Assembly: GCA_016800925.1 (NCBI GenBank) | Contig: JABCPU010000026.1 | Coordinates: forward strand, 62,001-126,000 | Direction: 5' to 3' | DNA length: 64,000 nucleotides | From: Suillus spraguei | Taxonomy: Eukaryota > Basidiomycota > Agaricomycetes > Boletales > Suillaceae | Part shown: piece after piece, positions 13,801 through 26,073 of the stretch | Numbering within the stretch: position 1 is the stretch's first letter | Layout: every line of letters starts with the position of its first letter | Position numbers and translations under genes: made by a program | Notes under the pieces: model-generated | What the model was told of the DNA's origin: nothing | What the model saw: only the letters and a program-made list of their open reading frames with translations | The model's database searches: none

Positions 13801-15098
13801 GTATAAAGTGCTCTTTTTGATATCACCACTTAACCTGTGTATTTCGTCCTCAAGTTTTGTGCTAATCTGGAAATAAACCTTCGGGGCTAGACCAAGATCC
13901 TTTCCAGTTTTGGACGCCTCCACGAAAGTCTTCCACAGGTCAGGATCGCATTGCTGCAGATACTTGGCGACGTCCAAGTAACACTGTATTTGGGCTGCTT
14001 TCTTGGTTGTGCTGGAGCCCATGCCGATTTTTTTGTCACCCACAGTCATAACGGCCTCCCAAGTTGACTTCATGCGCCCCTGACGCTGTTCTTCCAGCTC
14101 GATGTCCGGCTTGCCAAATCCATATCTGCGACAGTAGTAGTCCATAAAGCTTCGCGCGCGCTCGTAGTCAACGACTGAACCATCGCTCAGCTCGATGACT
14201 TGTAGAGCAGAACTCGAGGATGTTGAAGGTTTGGGCTTGTCGAACTAATCGCATTCATTAGAACGAACTGGGTGGTTTGCAATTTGTGACACATACCTGA
14301 CCAGTATCATGAAGTTGATAGAGAGCCGAAAGTGCTGCGAGTCTCTCAGCATCTCTCTTTACTCTATGATCGCCAATACCAAGCACTGGAGAAGTCGTAT
14401 CGAGGGCAACGGTCACCCTTCAAACGGCTATAAGCACAAGCCAGATAGCACTGCCAAAAAATCGTCACCAACCTAAATACCCTCTCAGATGTACCAAAAA
14501 CAATGCCCTCAACTGATTCATACACCAGTTGCTTGTCCAGGTGGTTAATGGAAAAATTAGCGACCGGAGACTTTGGGTTATCTACAAACACAGGTTTTAC
14601 ATCAGGACGGGAACCAAGATTCTTCCTGTGCTCCTGTTCAATAAATGCTGCGTCACGGATAGGGCCATCAAGGTCCGGAAGTCTCGATTTCGAGGGCTGT
14701 TCTTTACTCTTGCCCTTACTCCATCCCATTCTACGCTTCGATGGATCTTTCTGGGAAGACGAACCAGATATACGCGACCCACGCGAGCCATGGCTTCTGG
14801 ATGAAGATGGCATCTCGAATGGAGGTGATACAGTAGGGTTCCGCTGCGCCCCCCTTGCAGGAATAGCTGTGAAAGCTCCCCCTAGCTTGGGAGCTTTAAC
14901 TGGCCGTTTTTCTGAAGATTGAGGCGGGCTAGGTGACCGAGAATGATTGACATCTGCAGTATGCTGCTTCTGCACGCTTGCTGTCGCGTGACTGGCAAAT
15001 GGTCGTTTGAGAGAGACTACAACAGAAGGGGAACGCTGAAATGTATCCAAGGGCATGAGACAACGCCCGAATTTTCGAATGGTAAAGGCCCAACTCAT
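10813..15098 (-). CDS. DEAH-box RNA helicase with dsRNA-binding region, probably mitochondrial
   Basis: This is an SF2 DEAH/RHA helicase of the DHX29/DHX36/DHX57 and yeast YLR419W group. It reads about 1,350 residues. The N-terminus from MSWAFTIRKFGR is basic and almost free of acidic residues, then enters a Ser/Pro-rich stretch, so I infer a mitochondrial presequence. Two dsRBD-like segments follow (VTVALDTTSPVLGIGDHR; ARSFMDYYCRRYGFGKPD with KKAAQIQCYLDVAKYL). The helicase core shows motif I GSGKTTQIPQ, motif II DEVH, motif III SAT and motif VI QRAGRAGRHRPG. HA2/ratchet and OB-fold regions follow, then an acidic patch and an Arg/Ser-rich tail (SSYRSSSYRPSSSRRF). The last intron lies near 11534-11582. 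The start could instead be at the MPLDTF methionine downstream (near 15056) or in an unseen upstream exon. Function in mitochondria is inference. Confidence 0.88.
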
Positions 15099-15430
15099 GA
15101 CTTGAGGAACTGTAGGGACTGCAATGATGAAAAGCCATGAGAACCCCAACTGTCTGACATATCAACCAAAACCAGCCTAAACACTCACATCCTCTGGATC
15201 CCTAAACCTCCCTCTGTATTTTTGTTCCGCACAGATGTTTAACACGACGGCGACCTTGACGGTAAAGAAACTTCTTCACTCACGTACAGATATGGCCTCG
15301 GCATTTGCCGAATATTTACTTTCGCCGTTTACGGACACGAACCTTCGAAGCTCCCCAAAGGCTTAAACTAGTCAGTACGCCATAAGTATGTGTTCGTATT
15401 AAATCAACAAGGATATGGTGTATAATCTAT
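15099..15430. other. Spacer between helicase and JAC1
   Basis: This is a tandem minus-strand spacer that holds the helicase promoter and the JAC1 3' UTR. I see no gene or structured RNA in it. Confidence 0.45.
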
Positions 15431-16262
15431 TTACATGTTATCTAATCGTTGCTTGATAGCCTCTGCAATTCCATTCAAGTATTTCAGTCGCACTGCCGCA
15501 ACTTTGGTTTCCTCCCAGTTCTTTTCAGCTACAGATTTTGTGACTGCACTCACAACTTCACGAATTTTGTCTTTGACCAGCAGTGTCATTACCTGCCAAA
15601 CGTTCGTAAATCACAAAACTCACTATCATTATCCTCTTCTAACGTGCGAATTTGCTCGATGTCTCCAGTTTCAATCTCCTCTCGGACTTCCATGATTTCG
15701 CTAATGAGTTCCAGATCCTCTAAGGGATCTGCCTCTGCGATCATGAGGCCATTCCGCTGCAATATATATTCTATGCGATGCAAGGGTGACGACAATACTT
15801 TATATGCGGTGTTCAGCGTGTTCGACACCTGAAGTGCGATGTCTCGTTGGAACTGCTGAATAAATTTCTGCTGACGCTGTAAGTAGAATCACTCACTTCA
15901 CTCTTAGTTGCCCAGGCGTCTGGGTGCGATATCCTTTGTGCTTCAATGAAGCGGCGTTTAAGGAGTGCAGCATCAACTACAAATGGGTTTGGTTCATAAG
16001 GAAGACCCAGTATATCATGGTATGATACTGAGTCGTGAATCCTTGCAATATGATTGCAGTTTGGACAGACAGGCAACGCAGTGGGAAGAAAAGTCCCACA
16101 TGATGGACACGTCTTGGTTAATGAAGTGACCACAGAGTGCCTTGAGGAAGATGAACTAGCTTTATCGCTGAATGTTCTAGCATAATATCTGTTCGACAGC
16201 GCCAGCGGTCGATGAGTTGCTTGAGCAGCAGCGACCACACGGACAAAGAAAGGACGGAACAT
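15431..16262 (-). CDS. JAC1: Mitochondrial J-domain co-chaperone HscB/Jac1
   Basis: This DnaJ-type co-chaperone delivers the Fe-S scaffold Isu1 to mitochondrial Hsp70 for cluster transfer. The N-terminus MFRPFFVRVVAAAQATHRPL is basic and hydrophobic, fitting a presequence. Next is a four-cysteine module, CPSCG and CPNCN, as in human HSCB. The J domain carries HPD in RISHPDAW. The C-terminal helical domain covers EYILQRNGLMIAEADPL and a tail ending QRLDNM. I infer two introns. One follows KSE near 15900. The other, about 53 nt with donor A|GTGAGT, joins EEDND to NKIREVVSAV. The ATG at 16260-16262 is the first methionine; the longer upstream frame has no ATG. Stop at 15431-15433. Confidence 0.92.
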
Positions 16263-16413
16263 CGGGTTCACTTGTTTACTAAGCACAGGAAATATACATG
16301 TAAATTTCCTTTTTGGAATAATTTCGTCATTGTTTATATACTAGAGCATGATTGACCATCATGTCGAGGCATGCTGGGCGAGCCTTTGGACAACATAATC
16401 ACTCATCCTCACA
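16263..16413. promoter_or_regulatory. Bidirectional promoter, JAC1 / dysferlin-domain gene
   Basis: Only 151 bp separate the two start codons, so both genes must share this spacer. A TATATA-like run lies near 16335-16340. Shared control is inferred from spacing only. Confidence 0.5.
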
Positions 16414-17823
16414 ATGTTCAGCAGTACTAGTGGTGTTGGTGAGCTCCAAATCCAGGACTCGTGCTCGCTAGCCGGTCCTCAGTGGCCTGCTCCTCCTCAG
16501 GCAATATTAACGCCTGATGATCCCTCGGCCGTAGAATCAGCACGTCGTCGGTTGGCTCCAAAGACTCGTTTCCGTTCTTTCCTTCCAATTTTTTCTCCTG
16601 CTGCGGCTCTAGGCGTCACAAATCACAACCAGAGGATTCAGAATCCAACGCAGACAGCTCAAATAAGTCCACAGAGCAACTACCACTCCCCGAACAAACC
16701 AATGATAATACCACCATAATTGCCTTGGACATATCAGGCATCTCACATATCCCTGACACCAACAAGAGCGAGTATCGTTGGGCTGTTCTGTATGAGAATC
16801 AAAGAGGGTACGTACACTATAGTTACTCCCTTATGTGTGGCAGACACCAATTATTCTCCCAAGCCTTACCATACTCTCGTCCCCGTATTATTCACACCTA
16901 TCATTGCTTCCCACCGATCCTCCACAATTCACTATCCCGTCCGACTCTCTGAAACAATCTCGGCGACCGAATATCTCTCTCTCCAATTATCCCCTGCCCG
17001 ATGGCAATTGGTGCTGGGTCTCCAGATCATGGATGATTGACATGCGCACAGACTCAGGAGAAGTTCAATACGACGGTTTTGAGTACAACTGGTTTTTTCG
17101 AGAGAAACACTGGCATGCAGAGATCGGCAAACTAAGCAGCGGTACCTGGGTACGGAGAAGACGATGGGTAAGACTGATGATGCGTCCAGCACAACATACA
17201 ATAGCGCACTTGGAGGGAAGTCCAAGTTCATCTACCAGCAAGAGCAGGCTGTCCGACTTGCCTTTGGACACGAGTTTTTTTTCTCTCATTCACCCTCAAT
17301 CGGAGATCGCGCTTGAGGAACTTGCTCGCTCTGCCGACCTGAAGTGGGAGGGAAGTGAACAAGACTGGTTGCACTGTCACCGCCTGATGCGAATGCTCGG
17401 TGGAGATGGTCGTAAACTTGAACTTTGGCGCATGTGGCTTTCGCCGTACCTCTGTATTTCTAATACCGACCTGGTGGACAAAGGAAAGCTTCCTGAATCA
17501 GATTCCTCTCCACCTATGAGAGTGGAAAGTGATGGCTCGAACATCCAAACTCCACCTCTGGAATACTTGGGAGCACTTTTCCAGAACCACGTATGCATTT
17601 CCACTGCCACGTGTATCATCATTTGATATCACTTTTGTAGGGACATGCAGTACTCCGATCATTTGTCTACCCAGATTCAAGAGCACAGTTCCTCAATCTT
17701 GTCAAACGTGCCGGTCTGGCTCGTGAATTAAGACAAAGTCTTGCAGATGGGTTCTCTTCCACTGAGGTTGACTTCTGGAGCTATTCGAAAGACTTAGGCA
17801 AAGAACTTGTCGAAAATGATTAA
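16414..17823 (+). CDS. Dysferlin-domain (DysF/peroxin-ferlin) protein
   Basis: The protein has the DysF pair seen in fungal Pex23/Pex30-type peroxins, Spo73 and TECPR1. The visible elements are WAVLYENQRG, then SPYYSHLSLLPTDPP. Further on come the Trp-rich core WCWVSRSWMIDM, EYNWFFREKHWHA and TWVRRRRWVRL. These Trp/Arg stacks define the fold. The first exon is Pro/Ser-rich and includes RFRSFLPIF. To join it to the DysF frame an intron is needed; 16615-16667 (53 nt) gives the right phase, though its donor GTCACA is weak. A second intron follows ENQRG near 16807, and a third precedes the GHAVLRSFVYPD exon near 17641. Stop at 17821-17823. Length is about 420 residues. No transmembrane span is obvious, so it may act as a soluble lipid-contact or sporulation factor; that is inference. 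Confidence 0.82.
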
Positions 17824-18488
17824 GCAGACCAGGCCCGGAGAGCCAAGGACTAGAAGGAAGAGCTCTGTGGTGAAGATAACGTTATTCTGGGTTCAAACAA
17901 CCGCATACAAAATTGTTATTGAGTAGGGATACAGACTGCAGAGTCACCGCGAGAGTAGTCATGACTTTTCCATGGAGATCACTATACTTACGGACCATAT
18001 CATTATGGTGATAATATGTATCATTTGTGTAAATTTACTATACAGGTTGTGTAACGATGACACTGTCCATCCGAAGCTTCAGCCCCACCGCCATATATTT
18101 GTTTCGTTTCTCATCTCATCTCATCTCTGGAGTACGTGGCAAGTTCGTAGTAACTACTCTCATTTACTGGTTGAATACTTTTAAGTTTACAGTCTTTACT
18201 ACCTGTTCCTTTCTTTTTCTCTCCTCGTATCCGCGCCAACTCACTCCGATATCTACCGTATCGATTGTCCCTAATACAGTCGGTATTGTTTGAACTCCCA
18301 GCCTAATTCAGACTTTGATCCTGTCACACTTATTTGAACGTACTCTTCTCTATTGTGCCGTTGCTCTTCAAGCCTCACCGTGACTCGGACACGTTAAACA
18401 GTTAACGTCACTCGTACTCAGGTTGCATGTGATTGCAATACCTTTCGTTTCGAACACGTATAGAATCTGAGCTCTTTTGCAGAGCTTG
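17824..18488. other. Intergenic region upstream of the TMEM135-like gene
   Basis: This stretch holds the 3' UTR of the dysferlin-domain gene and the promoter of the next gene. It is pyrimidine-rich toward the right, as in many fungal leaders. I see no gene in it. Confidence 0.45.
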
Positions 18489-20588
18489 ATGTCAGCGCCG
18501 TCTCCTCGGGCCATTGAACCAGATTCGGACCGTAGCAAGACATCATGGAGAAATATTGCTAATCCGAAGAATCTCTGGCTAGATGACCCAAGTCATCCGG
18601 TGAAAGTCGCCCTTCGCACATATTCCCTTAGCTTGTCTCTCTCTCTTGGTCCCGCACTACTTCCAGTTGCTCTTACTCTCGTCAATCGTCCGTCCAGTCT
18701 GGAAACTCGTTTGGGTTCGTTCAGACGCGTGTTGAGGCGCGAAGTGGGCCTTGCAGGATTTCCGTTCGCCATCACAGTAGCCGTCTGTGGCGGAATTGTA
18801 TTGAGGCGCTTCTTGGAAGCAGTAGGTGCTCACCATGTCACGGTTGATAAACAAGGCGACCCAAAAGTTCAACGACAGCCAATGGTGGCTTCCACATTCC
18901 AACGACGTACAACAGTTTTCTCGCTCACAGCTCACGCATGGTCATGCGTGTCCAACTTAACATCTTCCCAAAAAGCGTTCCTAGCAAATATTTTGTCCTC
19001 GACAATAGCGTTGTTCTTACTCCAAAGGACTCGACCGTCTAAAGCAGAGTCGCATCGACCATTCGCAACCTTTGGATTTACACTTTTATTTTTCTGTCGT
19101 GCAACCGATGCAATCATACAGCATTTCCTATCCGTAGAATCAGCCCGGAAAGCTAACCTATCCAGTATTTTCGCAAATAGATGGAAGCCAGCTGGACCAT
19201 CCGCTGGTGTATCTGCTGAAGGCGATGGCAAAGCCAAGAAGTGGCATCAAAGTACAGCTGCATGGCTGGACACCGTTATGTTTTGGGCCTGCAGTGCTAG
19301 GTGCGTGATATGTAGCATACTTGATGTCAGCCATCAATATATTCAAACTTCTCCGTGCAATATCAGAATTATGTGGTGTTTCTTCTACCAGCCGCATAGG
19401 TGCTTAGCAATAAAATAAATTGGATTAATGTCTAAATCCAATTTTTACAGGCTTCCCCCTTCTTATGTGAAATGGTTAGATATAATTCATTTCGTCGTAT
19501 TGGGAAGCTCTCGCTCATCATCATTTACTCTTCAGGATATCATCCCTAGCCAACGTAGACAAACGGCTGTTGAAGACCTTGCGTCTTATTCATTCTAGAG
19601 AATTGGTCTACGGACACAGTTCCACCTATTCTCACCTCCTGACGTCTTATGCCAAGGACCGTGGGTACCCTTCATCTTGGGGTGATCCACAACTTTTGCC
19701 TGCGTGTGGTGGTGCAGATGCAGACGTGGTCTGGAAGGCACTTGGCGTACCTGGCCGGAGTGGTGTGGGTGGATTGCCCTGTGAGTTTCTGCATTCCAGC
19801 ATCACAACGCGGTGGGGTCTCGACAACAGCTGCCTAACAAATGTTGGCGTGAGATTTTGCTTAGCATTCATTGAGGCTATGTCTCTATACCTGCCTGTAA
19901 GTGTATGGCTTGGAGTGCACTTAACTGCACCACTAATCATGCTTGAAGGTCCACTTCCTTCCTCTCCTTCTTACTCGCCCTAGCTCCATCCTCCAGCGTC
20001 ATCGCGCCATTCCTGCGCTCCTAGCTGCGATCCGCAGTGCGACATTTCTCTCCACTTTCCTGTCATCGTATTTCCTCGCTGTCTGTTTCACACGTACCTT
20101 GGTGCTAGCAAAAATGTTCCCATGGATCCCTCATAACGTGTGGGATGGACCATATGGCAGTGTTCTCGTGGGATCATTCACATGTGGTTGGAGTATACTT
20201 ATTGAGAATACGCGGAGAAGAGGAGAGATGGCCTTGTATGTGTTGCCCAGAGCCGTTAAAGCATCTTTACCGGCCAAATGGACTGCAGGTAACCATGCCG
20301 GTGCGAGGCTGGCTGAGCGGTTAGTATTCCTTACAAAATATCTTCTTTGCGATGCTGACGGAATTCAATAGAATCGTCTTTGTTCTGTCACTGGCTTCAC
20401 TGCTCACTTTTGCAATCCATGAACCAGAATCTCTGAGGGGTCTGTCGCGATGGACCCTTGCTTTTGTCATGAAGGGGCCAAATGCTGACTTCTGGAAGAA
20501 ACGCAAAGAACGTCTTGAGATCTGTCCTCAGACTCCTATTCCTCCATCCTCCAACTCGATATCCACGCAGGGTGTCGATCGTGTGTGA
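18489..20588 (+). CDS. TMEM135-like multi-pass membrane protein
   Basis: The spliced protein is about 610 residues with several hydrophobic spans in two halves. The features that suggest the TMEM135/PMP52 family are the CEFLHSS motif followed by SCLTNVGVRF, and the second-half segment WDGPYGSVLVGSFTCGWSILIE. TMEM135 proteins act in peroxisome and mitochondrial dynamics and lipid handling. Introns are inferred at five or so places. One joins SAR to IMWCFFYQPHR, and another joins YVKW to ISSLANVDKRLL just after 19538. A third joins LYLP to VHFLPLLL near 19950, and the last precedes IVFVLSLASLL near 20371. The start ATG at 18489 is the first in frame. Family membership rests on motif memory, so treat it as likely rather than certain. 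Confidence 0.68.
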
Positions 20589-21120
20589 GACACTTTACCT
20601 AACCTGCGATAGTCTGGCTCTGGGACTGGAGTAATTTGGGAGAGTTCACGCACCTTGCAGTCAATGCTCCGATCTAGATCATGCTCTTGTTCTGCGTACT
20701 TTATTATCTTCGTCCAGACATGCTACTGAATATACCACACAAGTGATTGCCGCTGCGCGGCTTAACTTATAAAAGAAAATTCTATGCGAATTTGCGTCTG
20801 GTACTACAGTCTATAAAGGATTTCTTTTGTGCATCAATATTGCAGATGCCAAAGAGCTGATACTATTGAAACAAAGGATAGTTCGAGTGAGGTATTGGTT
20901 GCACGCAGCGGGAACTGGAACTCGGACATGGCAAGCACTCACATTGTTATCAGGGCATGGACTGGGCACCATTTACGCCCTGGCATGCGAGACTGGCACG
21001 CCGCAGGTGGACACCGGTCCATAGTTATCACATTGTTAGATTATATTATATTAGAATCAGAAAAACATCTCCCAGTCTATATCATTATGTCTCTCCCATG
21101 TCTCACTTACGTTCCGCTAA
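20589..21120. other. Convergent intergenic region, TMEM135-like / DPH7
   Basis: Both flanking genes end here, so the stretch should be two 3' UTRs. I see no gene in it; the small open frames are unspliced and family-less. Confidence 0.45.
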
Positions 21121-22540
21121 CTAGCCACTCCAGAGGTGTAACGTGTGATCGTAGAATGAGCAACTCGCGATCAGTGTCTCCCCGTCTATACCTGGAGGAG
21201 CGAATGACCAGTCTGCGCCGTATGCTAGTGACTTGTGGTCATCAAACCGCTTCACAATTTCCCACGTTACCCCTTCTCCGTGGTGGGCCTTCGCTACCTT
21301 GAAACCGTCGTGCATGCTTGCAACGAGGAGATCTTCCTTACGACTGGGTGACGGATGCCACTTGACACGCCACGCACCCCCTCCAACATCTCCTTGGACA
21401 AGCGGTACTAGTGGCTTCCGAGTGTCAAAAGTGCAAACGCTATTATCGTAGCTGTGTGCGACATCAAAAGCTGTAGTGCTGATAGTAAAGCATGGACCTA
21501 CCTTCCGACGGCTATGAGATATTCAATGTGTGGATGACTCTGAATAGTTGTAACACCTGCGTTGAATCTTCGAGGGTATGAGAAACAAATAAACTATGTA
21601 GTGGCGATGGTTACATGCCGCTTATTTGTAAAGATGGGCTGGCTGAAATTCTGCCGGACATCCCAGCCCTTTATGGCTAGATCGTCTCCACCCGAATAAA
21701 CGATGGAGGTGTCCCAATAGTTCCAAGCAGCAATCCAAGGTTCGTAATCGTGCGCGTGCCATTGGTTGACGATAGCCAAATTGCCACTTGAATCAGGATT
21801 CAGGACACATAACGAGCCATTTGACAAGGAAACTACTAAGGAACCGTAGTTGCTGTCTCAAAATCTTGGGTCAGAATTGCCCGTAGTCTTTTGGGCTAGC
21901 GTACTTCGTGGGGTATCTTCGGGTGGACCAGTCCAAGGAAAGGCACAAAACATCTGAGGGTGCGCAAGATACGCTCTGAAATGCCTTGAGCTGGCGCTGA
22001 AACCACCAAGTTACGATTTATGCGATCACAGACACATTAAAAAATGACTTCTTCTTTGTGCCACTCGTGAAGGGTGACATTCCCTTCCGAGTCTGCAATT
22101 CCAAGTACTGGAGAGGCCGTTTGAGATGTATGACACCTACGGTTGTCCAGATATCGTCATTTAGTACGACTCAAGTATGCAACGCGGATCTCACCATTTC
22201 TGGTCGAGGACAGCTGGAAGACTGATTTCCTGAATCTGGGAACTTGATGATAGACATTGAATCAGTGATTCGGATTTGCAAGAATCGATTCGCTTGCTTA
22301 CACTCCTCTGTCCCCTGTCACTTGCAATACAAGACACTTGCCACGACGGACTTGACTTTGTTTTCTTGTTGTAGGATCGAGGCCTACTTTACTGTCATCT
22401 GGTGCGGTGTGCACCTTAGCATCAGAGTCGGCGAGGGGCTGTTCTAATCGATAGGTCCCGCAAACAAAGATTTCAGAAGCACTCTCATGAGGGCAAAACT
22501 CAATCGAATCCGCAGGCCAAACGGTATCCAATGTGACCAT
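21121..22540 (-). CDS. DPH7: WD40 diphthine methylesterase Dph7 (diphthamide pathway)
   Basis: Dph7 removes the methyl ester from diphthine on elongation factor 2, the step before final amidation to diphthamide. The N-terminus MVTLDTVWPADSIEFCPH matches the conserved start of the family. Later exons give WD40 blade sequence: QTASPVLGIADSEGNVTLHEW, IAAWNYWDTSIVYSGGDDLAIKGWDVR, and the C-terminal SCSFYDHTLHLW before the stop at 21121-21123. I infer about seven short introns and about 345 residues. It is transcribed divergently from HSP104 with 246 bp between start codons. The call depends on the N-terminal motif plus the WD40 blades; another small WD40 protein is the alternative. Confidence 0.82.
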
Positions 22541-22786
22541 CGGAGAGGAGAAATCGATGCTGTACCAGAATCAGTCCAGACTCCAGGTTGGGTCCAGGGT
22601 GAGCCCTTTCGTTACACCGCCACGTGCAATGACATCACCAGCAAGTTCTGCCATGTTCGATAAAGGAGTGTACTCCTCTCCCAACTTCTGGATCATACTA
22701 CGACTAGCCAAGGTCAATAAAAAGGCAGGAGGAATCATTGTTAGGGACCAAGCACATTTTTTGCAAGTTCGCTTTTCCCGTTCACC
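22541..22786. promoter_or_regulatory. Bidirectional promoter, DPH7 / HSP104
   Basis: These 246 bp lie between divergent start codons. A CACGTG box is at 22621-22626. Two TTC triplets spaced 10 bp apart (22646 and 22656) resemble a gapped heat-shock element, but a third unit in register is missing. More TTC triplets cluster just before the HSP104 ATG. Heat-shock control is plausible from the gene, not proven by these sites. Confidence 0.5.
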
Positions 22787-25700
22787 ATGAGCTTTGACTT
22801 TACAGACAAAACTCAACAATCTTTCTCGGCTGCCATTCAACTCGCAAAGGATTACTCTAATGCACAACGTATGTGTTTATATTCTATTTATAAATAATTG
22901 TTGTTCACTTCTTCTGCAAAGTTCATCCTGCCCATATCGCTGCAGCTCTTCTGAATGAGGGTGCGGGAGATGATTCACTAGATGGTCTGTCAAATCATGG
23001 TAGAAGCTCTTTATTCTCTTCTGTCATACAGAAGGCTGGTGGTGATCCAGTACGTATCTACGGATGCTGGCATCGTACGCAACGCTCACCCGCCTCATGA
23101 TAGGTCATTGTAAAGCGTGGACTTTTGAAGACTATTGTCAGAATACCCTCACAATCTCCACCTCCAGAGGAGATTTTCATGAGTGCCAGTGCATCGAAGG
23201 TTTTGCGCGAGGCCCAGTCACTCCAGAAAACCATGCACGACTCCTACATTGCGCAGGATCACGTACTTCTCGCACTTTTGAAGGACCCATCGATATCCTC
23301 TGTCATCAAGGACGCGGATCTCACAGAGGCTGCATTGAAGACAGCTATCGAGCAGACCAGAGGAAATCGTCGAGTGGAAAGCAAGAACGCAGAAGCAGGA
23401 TTCGACGCCCTGCAGAAATATGCGGTCGACTTGACTGCTCTTGCCGAAGAAGGGAAGATCGACCCCGTTATTGGCAGAGATAACGAGATCAGGAGAATCA
23501 TTCGTATTCTTTGCAGAAGGTAGGATTCATTCGTTTGGTTGGTATTCTCTCAAGCTTACCTTGTCCAGAACAAAAAACAATCCTGTGCTCATTGGCGAGC
23601 CTGGTGTTGGAAAGACATCGATAGCGGAGGGTCTTGCACAACGCATTGTAAACCGGGACGTGCCAGCTAGCCTCATCGGGCGTCTTTTCTCGCTTGATAT
23701 GGGCGCGTTAATGGCGGGTGCGAAGTACAAAGGCGAGTACGAGGAACGCATCAAGTCAGTTTTGAGCGAAGTGGAGAAATCATCAGAGGCTGGCGAATCT
23801 ATTATCCTATTTGTAGACGAGCTTCACCTCATTATGGCTGGTCGAGGTGCCGAAGGCGGTGGTATGGATGCAGGCAATCTCTTCAAGCCGCTTCTGGCTA
23901 GAGGCAAGCTGCGCTGTATTGGGGCTACCACGCTTAGCGAGTATCGGAAGTATATTGAAACAGACACTGCTCTAGAACGACGATTCGCACAAGTTTTAGT
24001 GAACGAACCGAGCGTCCCTGAGACGATTAGCATTCTTAGGGGCATCCGGGAAAAGTATGAAGTTCATCATGGTGTTCGAATTTTGGATGGTGCCCTGATC
24101 TCTGCTGCAACCCTGGCCCATCGTTATCTGACTTCGAGACGTCTTCCTGATGCTGCCATTGATCTCGTCGACGAAGCTTGTGCAAGGTATGTTTTCTTAA
24201 CATCTTCCATGAAGCCATCTTACGACTTGTGTTAGTGTCCGTGTTACACGCGAGACAGCACCCGAAGCCATTGACAAGCTTCAACGTCGTAAGCTCGAAC
24301 TGGAGGTTGAAATCCATGCTTTGGAACGCGAGAAGGATCAGGCCAGTAAGGAGCGTCTAAGCGCGGCTCGCAAAGCCATTGCCGATGTTGATGACGAATT
24401 ACAACCGCTTCGTGCTGCCTATGAGGCTGAAAAGCGTAAAGGCGACGAAATCAACGAAGTGCGGAGGAAGATCGATGATCTACGCTCCAAGGCCGATGAG
24501 GCAGAGAGAAGGTACGCCTGCCATTCTGGATTAATGGAACACTTTCTAACCACAATACATATCAGATACGACCTTGCAACTGCATCTGATCTTCGCTATT
24601 ATGCCCTGCCAGACCTCCAGAATCGCCTGGAGGCCCTACAAGCCAAAAAATTCGAAGAGGACGCCAAGATCGGTGGAGGTACAGACACTGTCACCCCTGA
24701 ACAGATCGCAGAAATTGTCGGAAGGTGGACGGCTATTCCAGTAACACGTTTGATGTCAACCGAAAAGGAGAAACTCCTTCGCATGGAACGTATCCTCGCC
24801 GATCACGTCGTTGGTCAGCCGGAAGCTGTGAAAGCTGTGGCGAACGCTATCCGGCTGTCAAGGAGTGGATTGGCTAATGCTCAGCGGCCTATTGCCAGCT
24901 TCTTGATGGCCGGTCCTTCTGGCACAGGAAAAACGTTGCTCAGCAAGACAGTAAGTTGGTGTAACTCTATCGTAACTACAGTCACTGACCGAAATTTCTA
25001 CAGCTCACTACTATTCTCTTTGACACCCCTGATGCTATGATTCGCATAGATGGTTCTGAATATTCTGAGAAGCATTCTATCGCACGTCTTATTGGCGCTC
25101 CACCTGGCTATGTTGGTCATGACGCTGGAGGACAACTCACTGAATATGTTCGGCGCAAACCCTATTCCATCGTCCTCATTGACGAGATTGAGAAAGCTTC
25201 GCGAGAATTCGTCACACTCTTCCTTCAGGTCCTCGATGACGGCCGACTCACTGATGGACAGGGCCGGATTGTTGACTTCCGGAACACTGTCATCATCATG
25301 ACGTCAAATCTAGGTGCTCCATACTTGACCGACTTAGGTCCAGTGACTCCGCAGGCCAAGCAGTTAGTCATGGGAGCAATAGTGAGGCACTTCCCACCCG
25401 AGTTCATCAATCGTATAGATGAGATCGTCGTCTTCGTAAGTTGTCACATTGCATGCATTTTAGGTTCTAAAAACATTTACACCATGGTACAGCGTTCGCT
25501 TTCCAGAAGTAATATGCTCAGGATCGTGGACTTGAGGCTCAAGGAAGTCCAAGAACGCTTAGCTGAGAAGAAGATAGTACTTGACATCGATGACGAGTCA
25601 AAAAGATACTTAGTGTCCATGGGATATACGACGACATACGGAGCAAGACCATTGAACCGCGCTATCCGGAGCGAGCTCCTGAATCCTTTGTCGGTGATGT

Positions 25701-25864
25701 TACTTTCTGATCGTATTCGTGATGGGGAGACTGTGAATATTCGGTTCGATGGCCCCCACAACAAACTTGTTGTCGTACCCAATCATGAAGGCCAGGCTGA
25801 TGTTGATGCAATGGATGAAGATTGGAATGAAGCTGATGACATTGAGATAGAGGACATGGATTAA
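22787..25864 (+). CDS. HSP104: Hsp104/ClpB disaggregase
   Basis: This is a hexameric AAA+ chaperone that pulls proteins out of aggregates with Hsp70. It reads about 895 residues, the normal length. A Clp N-domain starts [13 protein letters not shown] and includes a second Clp repeat near [15 protein letters not shown]1 has Walker [10 protein letters not shown], Walker B LFVDELH and a pore tyrosine in [11 protein letters not shown] coiled-coil middle domain follows ([20 protein letters not shown]). NBD2 has [39 protein letters not shown] and sensor TSNLG. The acidic tail ends EIEDMD, comparable to the acidic C-terminus of yeast Hsp104 that contacts TPR co-chaperones. About seven short introns interrupt it, one inside NBD2 after LSKT. 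The start at 22787 opens the conserved N-domain. Confidence 0.96.
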
Positions 25865-26073
25865 TGACCTTTTAAGGTGTATAAATAACTGTAATGCACC
25901 TCGTGTGTACGCTTCTGTATTATTGTAGCCAACCACTGTATCATAATCTGCATGACGGACTAGCGGCCTCTAGAGTACTTCGTAAATATAGTAGTAGCAG
26001 GAAACCTGGAACCGACTTTCCTTTCTTGGCGAAAGTTCCACAACATTTCTCGCTTTCGGGCTCGGCCGTCTCG

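Noticed and set aside
16414..16720. Apparent frameshift in the first exon of the dysferlin-domain gene
   Set aside because: A 53-nt intron at 16615-16667 restores the frame, so a mutation is not needed.
22571..22867. Minus-strand 98-residue open frame inside the DPH7/HSP104 promoter
   Set aside because: It overlaps the HSP104 start, is out of frame with DPH7 and has no family match.
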